From NCBI GenBank assembly GCA_938046705.1, contig CALIWP010000334.1:1-5209 (forward strand): a stretch of 5,209 bases of DNA. The letters are read 5' to 3'. Under the pieces are notes generated by a model. That model ran no database searches. It worked only from the letters and a program-made list of their open reading frames with translations, and had not been told where the DNA came from. Both the position numbers and the translations under genes were made by a program. Positions 1 through 5,209 of the stretch are shown here, one piece after another. This stretch comes from an uncultured Campylobacter sp. GTDB lineage: Bacteria > Campylobacterota > Campylobacteria > Campylobacterales > Campylobacteraceae. Each line of letters opens with the position of its first letter. The stretch's first letter is position 1.

Positions 1-10
1 TTACTACCTT

Positions 11-32
11 GATAAAATCATATAATTTTATC
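11..32. repeat. Near-perfect AT-rich palindrome, possible operator
   Basis: Arms GATAAAAT (11-18) and ATTTTATC (25-32) are perfect inverted repeats around a 6-base centre CATATA, so 10 of 11 base pairs match. It could be an operator for the receptor gene, an operator for a gene left of the window, or the weak terminator of an upstream gene, although no clean T run follows it. It does not have the spacing of a classical 19-bp Fur box. Inverted repeats are frequent by chance in DNA this AT-rich, so its function is uncertain. Confidence 0.35.
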
Positions 33-136
33 CTTTATTTCGATATTTAATTAATTTATTAGATAATTAAAATTTAAAAATAGTTTATATTTTTATCTAA
101 AAACTCAAAAATTTATCCAAAATTTATACTTAAAAT

Positions 137-168
137 TATAATATTCAATCTCAAAATTATGCTATAAA
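137..168 (+). promoter_or_regulatory. Candidate sigma-70 promoter(s) for the receptor gene
   Basis: Two -10 candidates are visible. TATAAT at 137-142 is a perfect match. TATAAA at 163-168 is preceded by TG and one base (TGC, 160-162), giving an extended -10 of the Campylobacter type, with A/T-rich DNA upstream and no recognisable -35 box, as is usual for RpoD promoters in this genus. The second would start transcription near 175 and leave a leader of about 33 bases. The ribosome binding site AGGAGA at 198-203 stands 4 bases before the ATG at 208. Confidence 0.5.
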
Positions 169-188
169 ATTAAAATAGTAATTTTAAT
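169..188. promoter_or_regulatory. Inverted repeat over the predicted transcription start
   Basis: ATTAAAAT (169-176) and ATTTTAAT (181-188) form perfect 8-bp inverted arms separated by AGTA. The repeat begins directly after the extended -10 box and would cover the transcription start, where a repressor such as Fur usually binds at iron-uptake genes. The sequence does not match a Fur consensus well, and such arms can arise by chance here, so this is only a candidate operator. Confidence 0.25.
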
Positions 189-207
189 AACCAAAATAGG
201 AGAAAAT

Positions 208-2205
208 ATGAGATTTAAAAGCTTATTTAAACTCTCTCTTGCAGCAAGCATAGCAGTTTGTGCAAATGGGGCAGACGAGAGCGTATTAAGCGGAGTTGAG
301 GTAACAAGTAGCAGTGGCGGATACGGCGTTGATGACATCAAAATTTCAACTAGAAACGCTGGCCTAGTAAAAGACGTGATGAGAGATATTCCTGGTGTTT
401 ATGTTGGCGGAACAAACGGCATGAATCAAAAAATTTACATGAGGGGCGTGAGCGACCGTGGTCTAAATATCACGATAGATGGCGCGAAGCAAAACGGAAA
501 TACATTTCACCACAACGCCGACTTGCTTATAGATCCGGATCTTATAAAAGCTGTTGATGTCGAGGTTGGCTCAAGATCAGTGGTAAACGGCTCAGGTGCA
601 CTTGGCGGTTCGGTCGCCTTTAAAACGGTTGACGCAAAAGACTTGTTAGAAAGTGGTGAGATCATCGGCGCAAAGATAAAGACAGGATACGCCTCAAATA
701 ACAGCGAATTTTCTCAAGGCCTTATGCTCTTTACTACACCAGTTGAAGGGCTTGATTTTATAGCAGCTATTAATCACAAAGGCTACGACTACGGCAAGAG
801 CGGTAACGGTAAGAAAATCGGCGGCGACGGCAACGACCTTAGCTATCTTTTTAAGCTCGGATATAGCTTTTTAGACGCGCACAGGATATCGCTCTCTCAC
901 GAACACAACCACTACAAGGGACTTTATCCTTTAAGAGCAGAATTTGGTAGTTGGCATACAAATGATGACTACCGCAAATACGAGCGCGACACGACGACGT
1001 TAAAGTACGAATTTACGCCGAGCGAACTGCTAAATCTAGACGTAACGGCGTATCATACGAAGCATCAGAGGATCGACGGTAGCAAATGGGGCGTAAAAAC
1101 TAGAGGCCTAAGCGCGAAAGCAAAAACCGCGATAGAGACGGGCGACGTGACGCAGACGCTAAGATACGGCGCGGAGTACTACCACAGCGAGAACTTTAAC
1201 AAACCGCAAAACAACCGTCCCGAAAAAGTAAACAACTACTCGTTTTACTTAGAGGACGCGATCAAATTTGCAGGCCTAACTGTGACTCCTGGCATCAGAT
1301 ACGAGCGCCACGAGCTAAAGACATATAACGGCACGGGCACAAATATCGGCGGGTACAAATACAAATTTGATGAGTTTACGCCGGCTCTTGCGCTTGATTA
1401 CGAGTTTATGAAGGGGCTTGGAGTATTTGCCAGCTACGCTAAAGTCTTTAGGGGACCTGACGTTATGGAGTCTATGCTAGCTAGCGGCGCTAGTAGGGGT
1501 ACGGCGATGGGATATAGAGCAAACCCTGATCTAAAGGCCACTACGGGCGATAGCTACGAGATCGGCGGACGCTACAAGGGCGAGTTTAGCGAAACGGGAC
1601 ACGTTAGCTTCGTAGCTAAATACTTTAAAACCAAATACAAAAATCTAATCGTAGATAATAACGCAGCAGGCGGGCGTATAAATCCGGTGCTTTATAGGAT
1701 CAACGCAGGCGGCGCGGATATCGACGGCGTCGAGCTTTTGGCGAGGTTAAACCTTGACGCGCTAAGTCTTGGCGCTAGCTACACTCATCAAAAAGTAAGA
1801 TATAAAGACCGCGTGAGAAACGGTAGCGGCGGCTACTACACGTCAAATATTATCGGCTACCGCGACCAAGGCGACAAATACACCTTTAACGCCGAGTATT
1901 CGATAAACGCTATCGACACGCTTGTGGGTTATAATCTTATTTATTTTGCTTCGAAAGACACGACGAGTGCTGGCAACGACGCTGCCGTACATATCCCGAG
2001 CTACGCCGTGAGCGACATCTATCTCACTTATGCGCCAAGCGGCGGTAAATTTAAAGGACTTGAGATAAATGCGGGCGTTTATAACGTATTTAACAAAGCC
2101 TACGTCTCGCACTCTCAAAGAATAGCCCAGTACACGGGCGATGCGAACGCGATCGACTGGGAGCCGGGCAGAAACTTTAAGGTTAACGTCTCTTATAAAT
2201 TTTAA
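208..2205 (+). CDS. TonB-dependent outer-membrane receptor, FrpB/FetA-like
   Basis: This 665-residue protein is a complete TonB-dependent receptor that would import a metal complex across the outer membrane using energy from TonB-ExbBD. A Sec signal peptide spans about residues 1-22 (basic start, LSLAASIAV core). A short TonB-box-like stretch (LSGVEV, 27-32) is followed by a plug domain (about 45-150) with the typical PGV (62-64), RG (79-80), TIDG (89-92) and GSGALGG (128-134) motifs. A beta-barrel fills the rest and ends in phenylalanine, as needed for BAM insertion. Resemblance to neisserial FetA/FrpB, judged from memory, is clear in KTVDAKDLL, HRISLSH (225-231) and NVFNKAYVSHSQR (626-638). 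A FRGP...NPDL pair (414-417, 439-442) recalls the heme-receptor FRAP/NPNL box, but no histidine lies between the two motifs. His101-His102 in the plug and an HxHxH cluster (231-235) could bind ligand. The substrate (ferric enterobactin-type siderophore, heme or nickel) is not decided by sequence. The start is fixed by AGGAGA at 198-203. Codon use changes within the gene. Confidence 0.93.
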   Translation: MRFKSLFKLSLAASIAVCANGADESVLSGVEVTSSSGGYGVDDIKISTRNAGLVKDVMRDIPGVYVGGTNGMNQKIYMRGVSDRGLNITIDGAKQNGNTFHHNADLLIDPDLIKAVDVEVGSRSVVNGSGALGGSVAFKTVDAKDLLESGEIIGAKIKTGYASNNSEFSQGLMLFTTPVEGLDFIAAINHKGYDYGKSGNGKKIGGDGNDLSYLFKLGYSFLDAHRISLSHEHNHYKGLYPLRAEFGSWHTNDDYRKYERDTTTLKYEFTPSELLNLDVTAYHTKHQRIDGSKWGVKTRGLSAKAKTAIETGDVTQTLRYGAEYYHSENFNKPQNNRPEKVNNYSFYLEDAIKFAGLTVTPGIRYERHELKTYNGTGTNIGGYKYKFDEFTPALALDYEFMKGLGVFASYAKVFRGPDVMESMLASGASRGTAMGYRANPDLKATTGDSYEIGGRYKGEFSETGHVSFVAKYFKTKYKNLIVDNNAAGGRINPVLYRINAGGADIDGVELLARLNLDALSLGASYTHQKVRYKDRVRNGSGGYYTSNIIGYRDQGDKYTFNAEYSINAIDTLVGYNLIYFASKDTTSAGNDAAVHIPSYAVSDIYLTYAPSGGKFKGLEINAGVYNVFNKAYVSHSQRIAQYTGDANAIDWEPGRNFKVNVSYKF

Positions 2206-2229
2206 TTTTTACTCTAAACTTACGCTTCA

Positions 2230-2265
2230 GGGGGCTTAAATTTAAGCCCCCGTTTTATACTTTTT
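2230..2265 (+). terminator. Rho-independent terminator of the receptor gene
   Basis: A perfect 22-base palindrome (2230-2251) begins with five G, ends with five C and has TTAAATTTAA at its centre. It folds into a stem of about nine pairs with a small AT loop, followed by GTTTT and TTTTT runs to 2265. It starts 24 bases after the receptor stop codon. The opposite strand has no T run after the stem, so it works for the plus strand only. Its centre is itself one of the AAATTT words of this region. Confidence 0.9.
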
Positions 2266-2491
2266 ATAAATTTACTCAAATCTAGCGTTGTTTCTTTTTG
2301 TTATTTGCGGCAAAGGATTGTTATTTTAAATGTGCTGAAATTTACGCAGCTTTAGCCAAGCGAGTAAAATTTACCGCATATCGTAAAGGTAAATTTGCAG
2401 AGTTAAATTTATGAGCGCGCGTCGTCGAATTTAACGGATAGTTTTAAATTTGCATTTTCAAGATGCGGGTTTTTGGAGACAAATTTTTAGT

Positions 2492-2500
2492 GGGGGGGGG
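2492..2500. repeat. Homopolymeric G tract (nine G)
   Basis: An uninterrupted run of nine G follows a T at 2491. Poly-G tracts of this length are the classic slippage-prone contingency loci of Campylobacter. This one lies in the convergent intergenic region, 35 bases beyond the T run of the minus-strand terminator and well past the plus-strand terminator. It is therefore not inside any gene or promoter I can support. Confidence 0.8.
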
Positions 2501-2534
2501 TAAATTTGAGCTAAAATTTACAGCCGTTAAATTT

Positions 2535-2562
2535 AAAAAAGGCGAGCCGAATTTGACTCGCC
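2535..2562 (-). terminator. Rho-independent terminator of the prfB-rclA-lipoprotein operon
   Basis: Read on the minus strand, GGCGAGTC (2562-2555) pairs with GGCTCGCC (2548-2541), giving an eight-pair stem with one G-U pair and a six-base loop. Six T follow directly (2540-2535). The hairpin begins 36 bases after the lipoprotein stop codon, so it would end the whole minus-strand transcription unit. Confidence 0.88.
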
Positions 2563-2598
2563 GTAGTAAATTTAATGCCGAACTAAAAGATGTTAAAT

Positions 2599-3207
2599 TT
2601 AGCGCTTTCTACCCATTCTTTTTAGATTGTCGCATGCAGACGTGTCGCCGCTAAAGCACGCCGAGCGGTAGATGCTTCTAGCTTTTGACTCGTCCTGCGC
2701 TACGCCTAGGCCGTGCTCGTAAAGTACGGCCGTGTTTGTGCAGCACGGTACGTCGCCTAGTTTGCAGCCTCTATCGTAGGCCGACATGGCGTTTGCGTAG
2801 TCCGGTTCTTTGCCGTCGATTGCCGAGCGATAAAACTCGCCTAAGTAGTAGCAAGAGTACGCCCCGCCGTTCGTGCATGAGGCGCTATAGATTTCAAGTG
2901 CTTTGTTTGCGTCTTTGCTCACGCCAAGGCCGGTTTGGTACATGTTGGCGAGGTTTGTGCAGGCGGCCTGATAGTTGTTTTTGCACGCTCTTTCATAGTA
3001 TTTTAGAGCGGTTTTGTGATCTTGCAGATTTTGATAGCTGATGGCAAGATCGTTGCACGCGGAGTAGTTGCCGCTTTCGCATTTTGGCTTTAGAACTTCG
3101 ATGGCGCGTTTGTTAAAATCGTAGTCGGGGTTGTCGTTGGGTCCGCCGCTTGAAGCTGCGCACCCTACAAATAAAAGCCCGATAAAGGTAAGAAGTAAAT
3201 TCCTCAT
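2599..3207 (-). CDS. Sel1/Hcp-type cysteine-rich repeat lipoprotein
   Basis: A 202-residue exported lipoprotein. The N-terminus is MRNLLLTFIGLLFVGC, a signal peptide with a lipobox ending at Cys16, followed by a Gly/Ser/Asn-rich linker. The rest (about 33-199) is built of Sel1-like alpha/alpha hairpins of 32-37 residues, each closed by a Cys-x7-Cys pair: 43/51, 75/83, 111/119, 148/156 and 184/192. Two repeats carry the typical Y-x-x-G-L-G-V signature (90-96, 163-169). This is the architecture of the Helicobacter cysteine-rich proteins (Hcp), in which each hairpin holds a disulfide. Family members act as protein-binding scaffolds, and some have been reported to bind penicillin or stimulate host immunity, but no specific role can be read here. 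Cys155 is an extra, unpaired cysteine beside Cys156. Its gene is last in the operon, 21 bases after rclA, with GGAAAGGA as ribosome binding site, and a terminator follows. An Asp at +2 that would retain it in the inner membrane is absent (Ala17), so an outer-membrane location is likely. Confidence 0.88.
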   Translation of the reverse strand: MRNLLLTFIGLLFVGCAASSGGPNDNPDYDFNKRAIEVLKPKCESGNYSACNDLAISYQNLQDHKTALKYYERACKNNYQAACTNLANMYQTGLGVSKDANKALEIYSASCTNGGAYSCYYLGEFYRSAIDGKEPDYANAMSAYDRGCKLGDVPCCTNTAVLYEHGLGVAQDESKARSIYRSACFSGDTSACDNLKRMGRKR

Positions 3208-3228
3208 TTTTTATCCTTTCCGTCGTTT

Positions 3229-4572
3229 TTAAAATTGTCCAAAGAGGTCATTTAGCGCTTCGCTGATACTAGGGTGGGTGAAAATCTGATTTTTAAAGAA
3301 ATCAGCGCCCGCACCTAGAGCCATTGCGATGGCGATCTCGTTGATAAGCTCGTTTGCGTAAACGCAGTGAAATGCTGCGCCCAAAATTTTGCCGCTTTTT
3401 GCGTCTACAATCGCTTTTAAAAATCCTGTTTCGTTGCCGACTACCTTTGCGCCGGGGACTGCGGCTAGTGCTAGTTTTAGGACTTTAAAGTCCAAATTTT
3501 GCGCCGTCGCTCGTTTTTCGCTTAGTCCGATGCTAGCTAGCGGAGTCTCGGTAAAAAGCGCGCTAGCGTGAGGAGAGCGGTTTAGAGTGCTACGTTTACC
3601 CGCGCCAAAAAGCTTGTCAAAGACGATGCGAAAATCATCTAAGCTCGTGTACGTGAAAAGCTCGCCGCCGCGAACGTCGCCTACCGCGTAGATATGCGGC
3701 TGGGCGGTTTGTAAAAACTCGTTTACGAGCACGTTTCCTTTGGCGTCCGTTTGTACGCCGGCCGCGCTCAAATTTAGCTCCGCAGTCGCCGCTACGCGCC
3801 CCGTCGCTAGTAAAAACGCGTCCGCGTCAAGGCTTTTTGCCTCGCTGTTTTGGGTGAAATTTAGCGTGCTATCTTTTAAATTTTTAACTTCGCAACCCTC
3901 TAAAATCTCGACCCCTTGCGTTTGTAGCAGCGTTTTTACGCTATCTCTCACGTCATTGTCCTCGTTTTTTAGCACGCCCGAGCGAGCTACGATAGTGACT
4001 TTTGAGCCAAACTCGGCAAACATCGAGGCAAACTCAAGCCCGATATATCCGCCGCCCACGACTACTAGGTGCTTTGGAAGCGTTTTTAGATTTAAAATCC
4101 CCGTGCTGTCGTAAGCCAAATTTGAACTAACCTCAAAGCTTGGTTTTTCATTAACCGAACCCGTATTTATAACGATAGTCGGCGCGGTAAGCGTGCTTTT
4201 TGAGCCGTCTGCGGCAGTTACTTCGACGCTATTTTTATCTATAAATTTAGCCGTGCCATTTATCACGTCGATGTTTGCGTTGCCGTCAAGCATCGCGAAA
4301 TTTTTGGCTCTCAGAGCAGAGATTAGCTTGTCTTTCTTTTCGACGCTAAGCGTGAAATACTCGCCTGCGACGTTATTATTGACGTATTTTGCCTCTTTGC
4401 TTAAATTTACTAGCTTTTTTGTCGGGATGCAGCCGACGTTTATGCACGTTCCGCCGTACATCTGCGCTGATTTTTCAATCACGGCGACTTTTTTGCCTAA
4501 ATTTGCGGCTTTTACGGCGAGAGTTTTGCCGGCCTTGCCAAAGCCGATGACGATGATATCGTAGTTTGTCAT
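3229..4572 (-). CDS. rclA: RclA-like pyridine nucleotide-disulfide oxidoreductase
   Basis: A 447-residue cytoplasmic flavoenzyme of the class I disulfide reductase family, close to full length for E. coli RclA (441). The FAD site is GFGKAG (10-15). The redox-active pair is Cys43/Cys48 in GGTCINVGCIPTK. Also present are a second Rossmann GGGYIG (173-178) for the nicotinamide nucleotide, ATGR (256-259), the FAD-binding AVGD (296-299) and a C-terminal dimerisation domain with the His433-Glu438 pair in THPSISE. From memory the sequence follows E. coli RclA in MYGGTCIN, the SLDDFRIV / GKRST segment and QIFTHPS.SE.LNDLF, rather than lipoamide dehydrogenase or MerA. RclA reduces Cu(II) with nicotinamide nucleotide and protects against hypochlorous acid. 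Unlike E. coli RclA, the end of the second Rossmann strand reads VARS (195-198) instead of having an acidic residue, which suggests NADPH. The start ATG overlaps the stop of the preceding gene (ATGA), implying translational coupling. No rclR, rclB or rclC is in view. Confidence 0.9.
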   Translation of the reverse strand: MTNYDIIVIGFGKAGKTLAVKAANLGKKVAVIEKSAQMYGGTCINVGCIPTKKLVNLSKEAKYVNNNVAGEYFTLSVEKKDKLISALRAKNFAMLDGNANIDVINGTAKFIDKNSVEVTAADGSKSTLTAPTIVINTGSVNEKPSFEVSSNLAYDSTGILNLKTLPKHLVVVGGGYIGLEFASMFAEFGSKVTIVARSGVLKNEDNDVRDSVKTLLQTQGVEILEGCEVKNLKDSTLNFTQNSEAKSLDADAFLLATGRVAATAELNLSAAGVQTDAKGNVLVNEFLQTAQPHIYAVGDVRGGELFTYTSLDDFRIVFDKLFGAGKRSTLNRSPHASALFTETPLASIGLSEKRATAQNLDFKVLKLALAAVPGAKVVGNETGFLKAIVDAKSGKILGAAFHCVYANELINEIAIAMALGAGADFFKNQIFTHPSISEALNDLFGQF

Positions 4573-4886
4573 ATGGTTTTACCTAGTATGTAGTGAGTAT
4601 TTTCATTTACTTTTTTTATGCTTATTTTGTTTTTTTCAGCCCAGTTTTCGATCACGTTTAGCGCGTCGCTTTGCGCGTCAGACGTTTTGCCCGCGTTTTT
4701 TATCTTAAACACATCCTCGCTACCGCTCATCGCGACAAAGCCGCCTAGCGGTTTTAGATGGTCGTTTAGCGTGATAATACTGCTTAAATTTAACCCGTCG
4801 CAGTTGTTTAGTATGCGCTTAACTTGCGCGGTGGTCGCGTCGTTTTCGTTGTAGCCTAGTTGGTTTAAAAGAGCTGAAATTTCCAT
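4569..4886 (-). CDS. Conserved-looking small protein of unknown function
   Basis: I do not recognise this 105-residue protein. It has no signal peptide, membrane segment or metal motif, so it should be cytoplasmic. Residues 1-30 look helical (ALLNQLGY, then TTAQVKRILNNC with the only cysteine). A Gly-containing middle (LKPLGGFVAMSGSEDVFKIKNAG) is followed by a helix (SDAQSDALNVIENWAEKNK) and two short strand-like segments at the end. The gene is credible because it has a good ribosome binding site (AAAGGA), starts 11 bases after the prfB stop, ends in a 4-base ATGA overlap with rclA, and shares their orientation and codon style. The overlap couples its translation to that of the RclA homologue, which suggests a related role or simply tight packing. 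No function is assigned. Confidence 0.8.
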   Translation of the reverse strand: MEISALLNQLGYNENDATTAQVKRILNNCDGLNLSSIITLNDHLKPLGGFVAMSGSEDVFKIKNAGKTSDAQSDALNVIENWAEKNKISIKKVNENTHYILGKTI

Positions 4887-4897
4887 ATTTTTCCTTT

Positions 4898-5209
4898 CTA
4901 GTTTATGCTTTTTTGACTTACCAAAACGCCCTCGATGAGCTTTTTTATGTCGCCGTCTAGTATCGCGTCGGTTTGGCTATACGCCTCGCCGCTGCGGTTG
5001 TCTTTAACCTGCTGATACGGGAAAAGCACGTAGGAGCGGATCTGATGCCCCCAGCCGATCTCGCTTTTTTCGATACTGCCGGCGGCTTCTTGCTGTTTCA
5101 TTAGCTCTAGTTCGTACAGGCGCGATTTTAGCATTTTCATCGCGGTGGCCTTATTTTTGTGCTGGCTGCGGTCGTTTTGACACTGCACGACGATACCGGT
5201 GGGCGCGTG
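4898..5209 (-). CDS. prfB: Peptide chain release factor 2, C-terminal fragment (cut by window edge)
   Basis: The reading frame is open to the right edge, so this is the last 103 residues of a longer gene, not a complete small one. The GTG at 5188 that could be taken as a start is the second Val of the conserved [18 protein letters not shown]. That segment follows the GGQ peptidyl-tRNA hydrolysis loop in class I release factors, and the GGQ itself lies outside the window. [18 protein letters not shown] is the form found in RF2 rather than RF1, so the protein should terminate translation at UGA and UAA. The programmed frameshift site of prfB, if present, is near the 5' end and cannot be seen. 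The gene opens the visible part of a minus-strand operon, with the next start 11 bases after its TAG. Confidence 0.95.
   Translation of the reverse strand, partial: HAPTGIVVQCQNDRSQHKNKATAMKMLKSRLYELELMKQQEAAGSIEKSEIGWGHQIRSYVLFPYQQVKDNRSGEAYSQTDAILDGDIKKLIEGVLVSQKSIN

Larger units (their letters stand above)
2238..2600. repeat. Dense AAATTT array in convergent intergenic region
   Basis: The roughly 390 bases between the two convergent genes hold no credible gene. I count 13 exact AAATTT words between 2238 and 2600 (starting at 2238, 2268, 2338, 2367, 2391, 2405, 2446, 2481, 2502, 2514, 2529, 2568, 2595) plus two GAATTT (2427, 2549). Several extend to TAAATTTA. Because the word is palindromic, longer inverted repeats appear, for instance AAATTTACC at 2367-2375 with GGTAAATTT at 2388-2396. 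Spacing is irregular, so this is not a tandem repeat or CRISPR. AAATTT is also common inside the genes here, at visibly lower density. No promoter or RNA gene is evident between the two terminators. Confidence 0.75.

Noticed and set aside
1..25. Possible tail of an upstream plus-strand gene (frame 2 reads YYLDKII then TAA at 23-25)
   Set aside because: Seven codons in AT-rich DNA are not enough to call a gene, and another frame is open as well.
4..36. A five-codon minus-strand mini-gene (TCCTTT at 31-36 as reverse ribosome binding site, ATG at 21-19)
   Set aside because: The peptide MILSR is too short to support, and the sequence is part of the AT palindrome. A leader peptide for a gene left of the window cannot be judged.
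1843..2118. A 91-codon minus-strand frame
   Set aside because: It lies opposite the receptor barrel, which is clearly the real coding frame, and has no recognisable domain.
2463..2654. A 63-codon plus-strand reading frame containing the nine-G tract
   Set aside because: It has no ribosome binding site, reads through AAATTT words (repeated Lys-Phe), crosses the minus-strand terminator and overlaps the end of the lipoprotein gene. It is most likely spurious.
2685..3041. A 118-codon plus-strand frame rich in Arg and Cys
   Set aside because: It is entirely antisense to the lipoprotein gene, and its composition is that of the reverse complement of the Cys-rich repeats.
1474..3543. An identical 14-base word (ATGCTAGCTAGCGG) at 1474-1487 and 3530-3543
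   Set aside because: It lies in unrelated genes on opposite strands and consists of common Ala/Ser codons. I regard it as coincidence.
3740..4564. Long plus-strand open frames opposite rclA
   Set aside because: They are antisense shadows of a well-supported conserved enzyme, low in complexity (Ser/Phe/Ala-rich) and without start signals.
1..5209. CRISPR array, insertion sequence, tRNA, rRNA, prophage or attachment site
   Set aside because: I found no regularly spaced repeats, transposase, cloverleaf or terminal inverted repeats in either strand.

Overview
The window looks like the chromosome of a Campylobacter, most likely one of the higher-GC oral species (C. rectus / C. showae / C. curvus type). 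The clues are an AT-rich promoter without a clear -35 box, AGGA-type ribosome binding sites, AAATTT words everywhere, a disulfide-rich Sel1/Hcp lipoprotein of the kind common in Campylobacterota, and protein sequences typical of that group. The species assignment is inference.

Layout: 1-207 is a very AT-rich upstream region holding the promoter and several AT inverted repeats. A plus-strand gene (208-2205) encodes a complete TonB-dependent outer-membrane receptor, closest in my reading to the FrpB/FetA group, and ends at a strong intrinsic terminator (2230-2265). Between 2206 and 2598 lies a convergent intergenic region with no gene. It carries a dense array of AAATTT words and a run of nine G. 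A second intrinsic terminator (2535-2562) faces the other way.

From the right edge to 2599 four minus-strand genes are packed as one apparent operon: the 3' end of prfB (release factor 2, cut by the window edge), a 105-residue cytoplasmic protein I do not recognise, an RclA-type flavin disulfide reductase whose start overlaps the previous stop by 4 bases, and a 202-residue lipoprotein made of Sel1/Hcp repeats with five Cys-x7-Cys pairs. The operon promoter must lie outside the window.

How they may work together: the receptor would import a metal complex (ferric siderophore, heme or possibly nickel). RclA in E. coli is a Cu(II) reductase protecting against hypochlorous acid, the oxidant made by neutrophils, which suits a mucosal or gingival organism. 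The lipoprotein is an envelope protein rich in disulfides. I see no obviously new multi-gene system. The most testable oddities are a MerA/glutathione-reductase-like NADPH signature in the RclA homologue, the unknown protein translationally coupled to it, the AAATTT array in the convergent gap, and a change of codon use inside the receptor gene.
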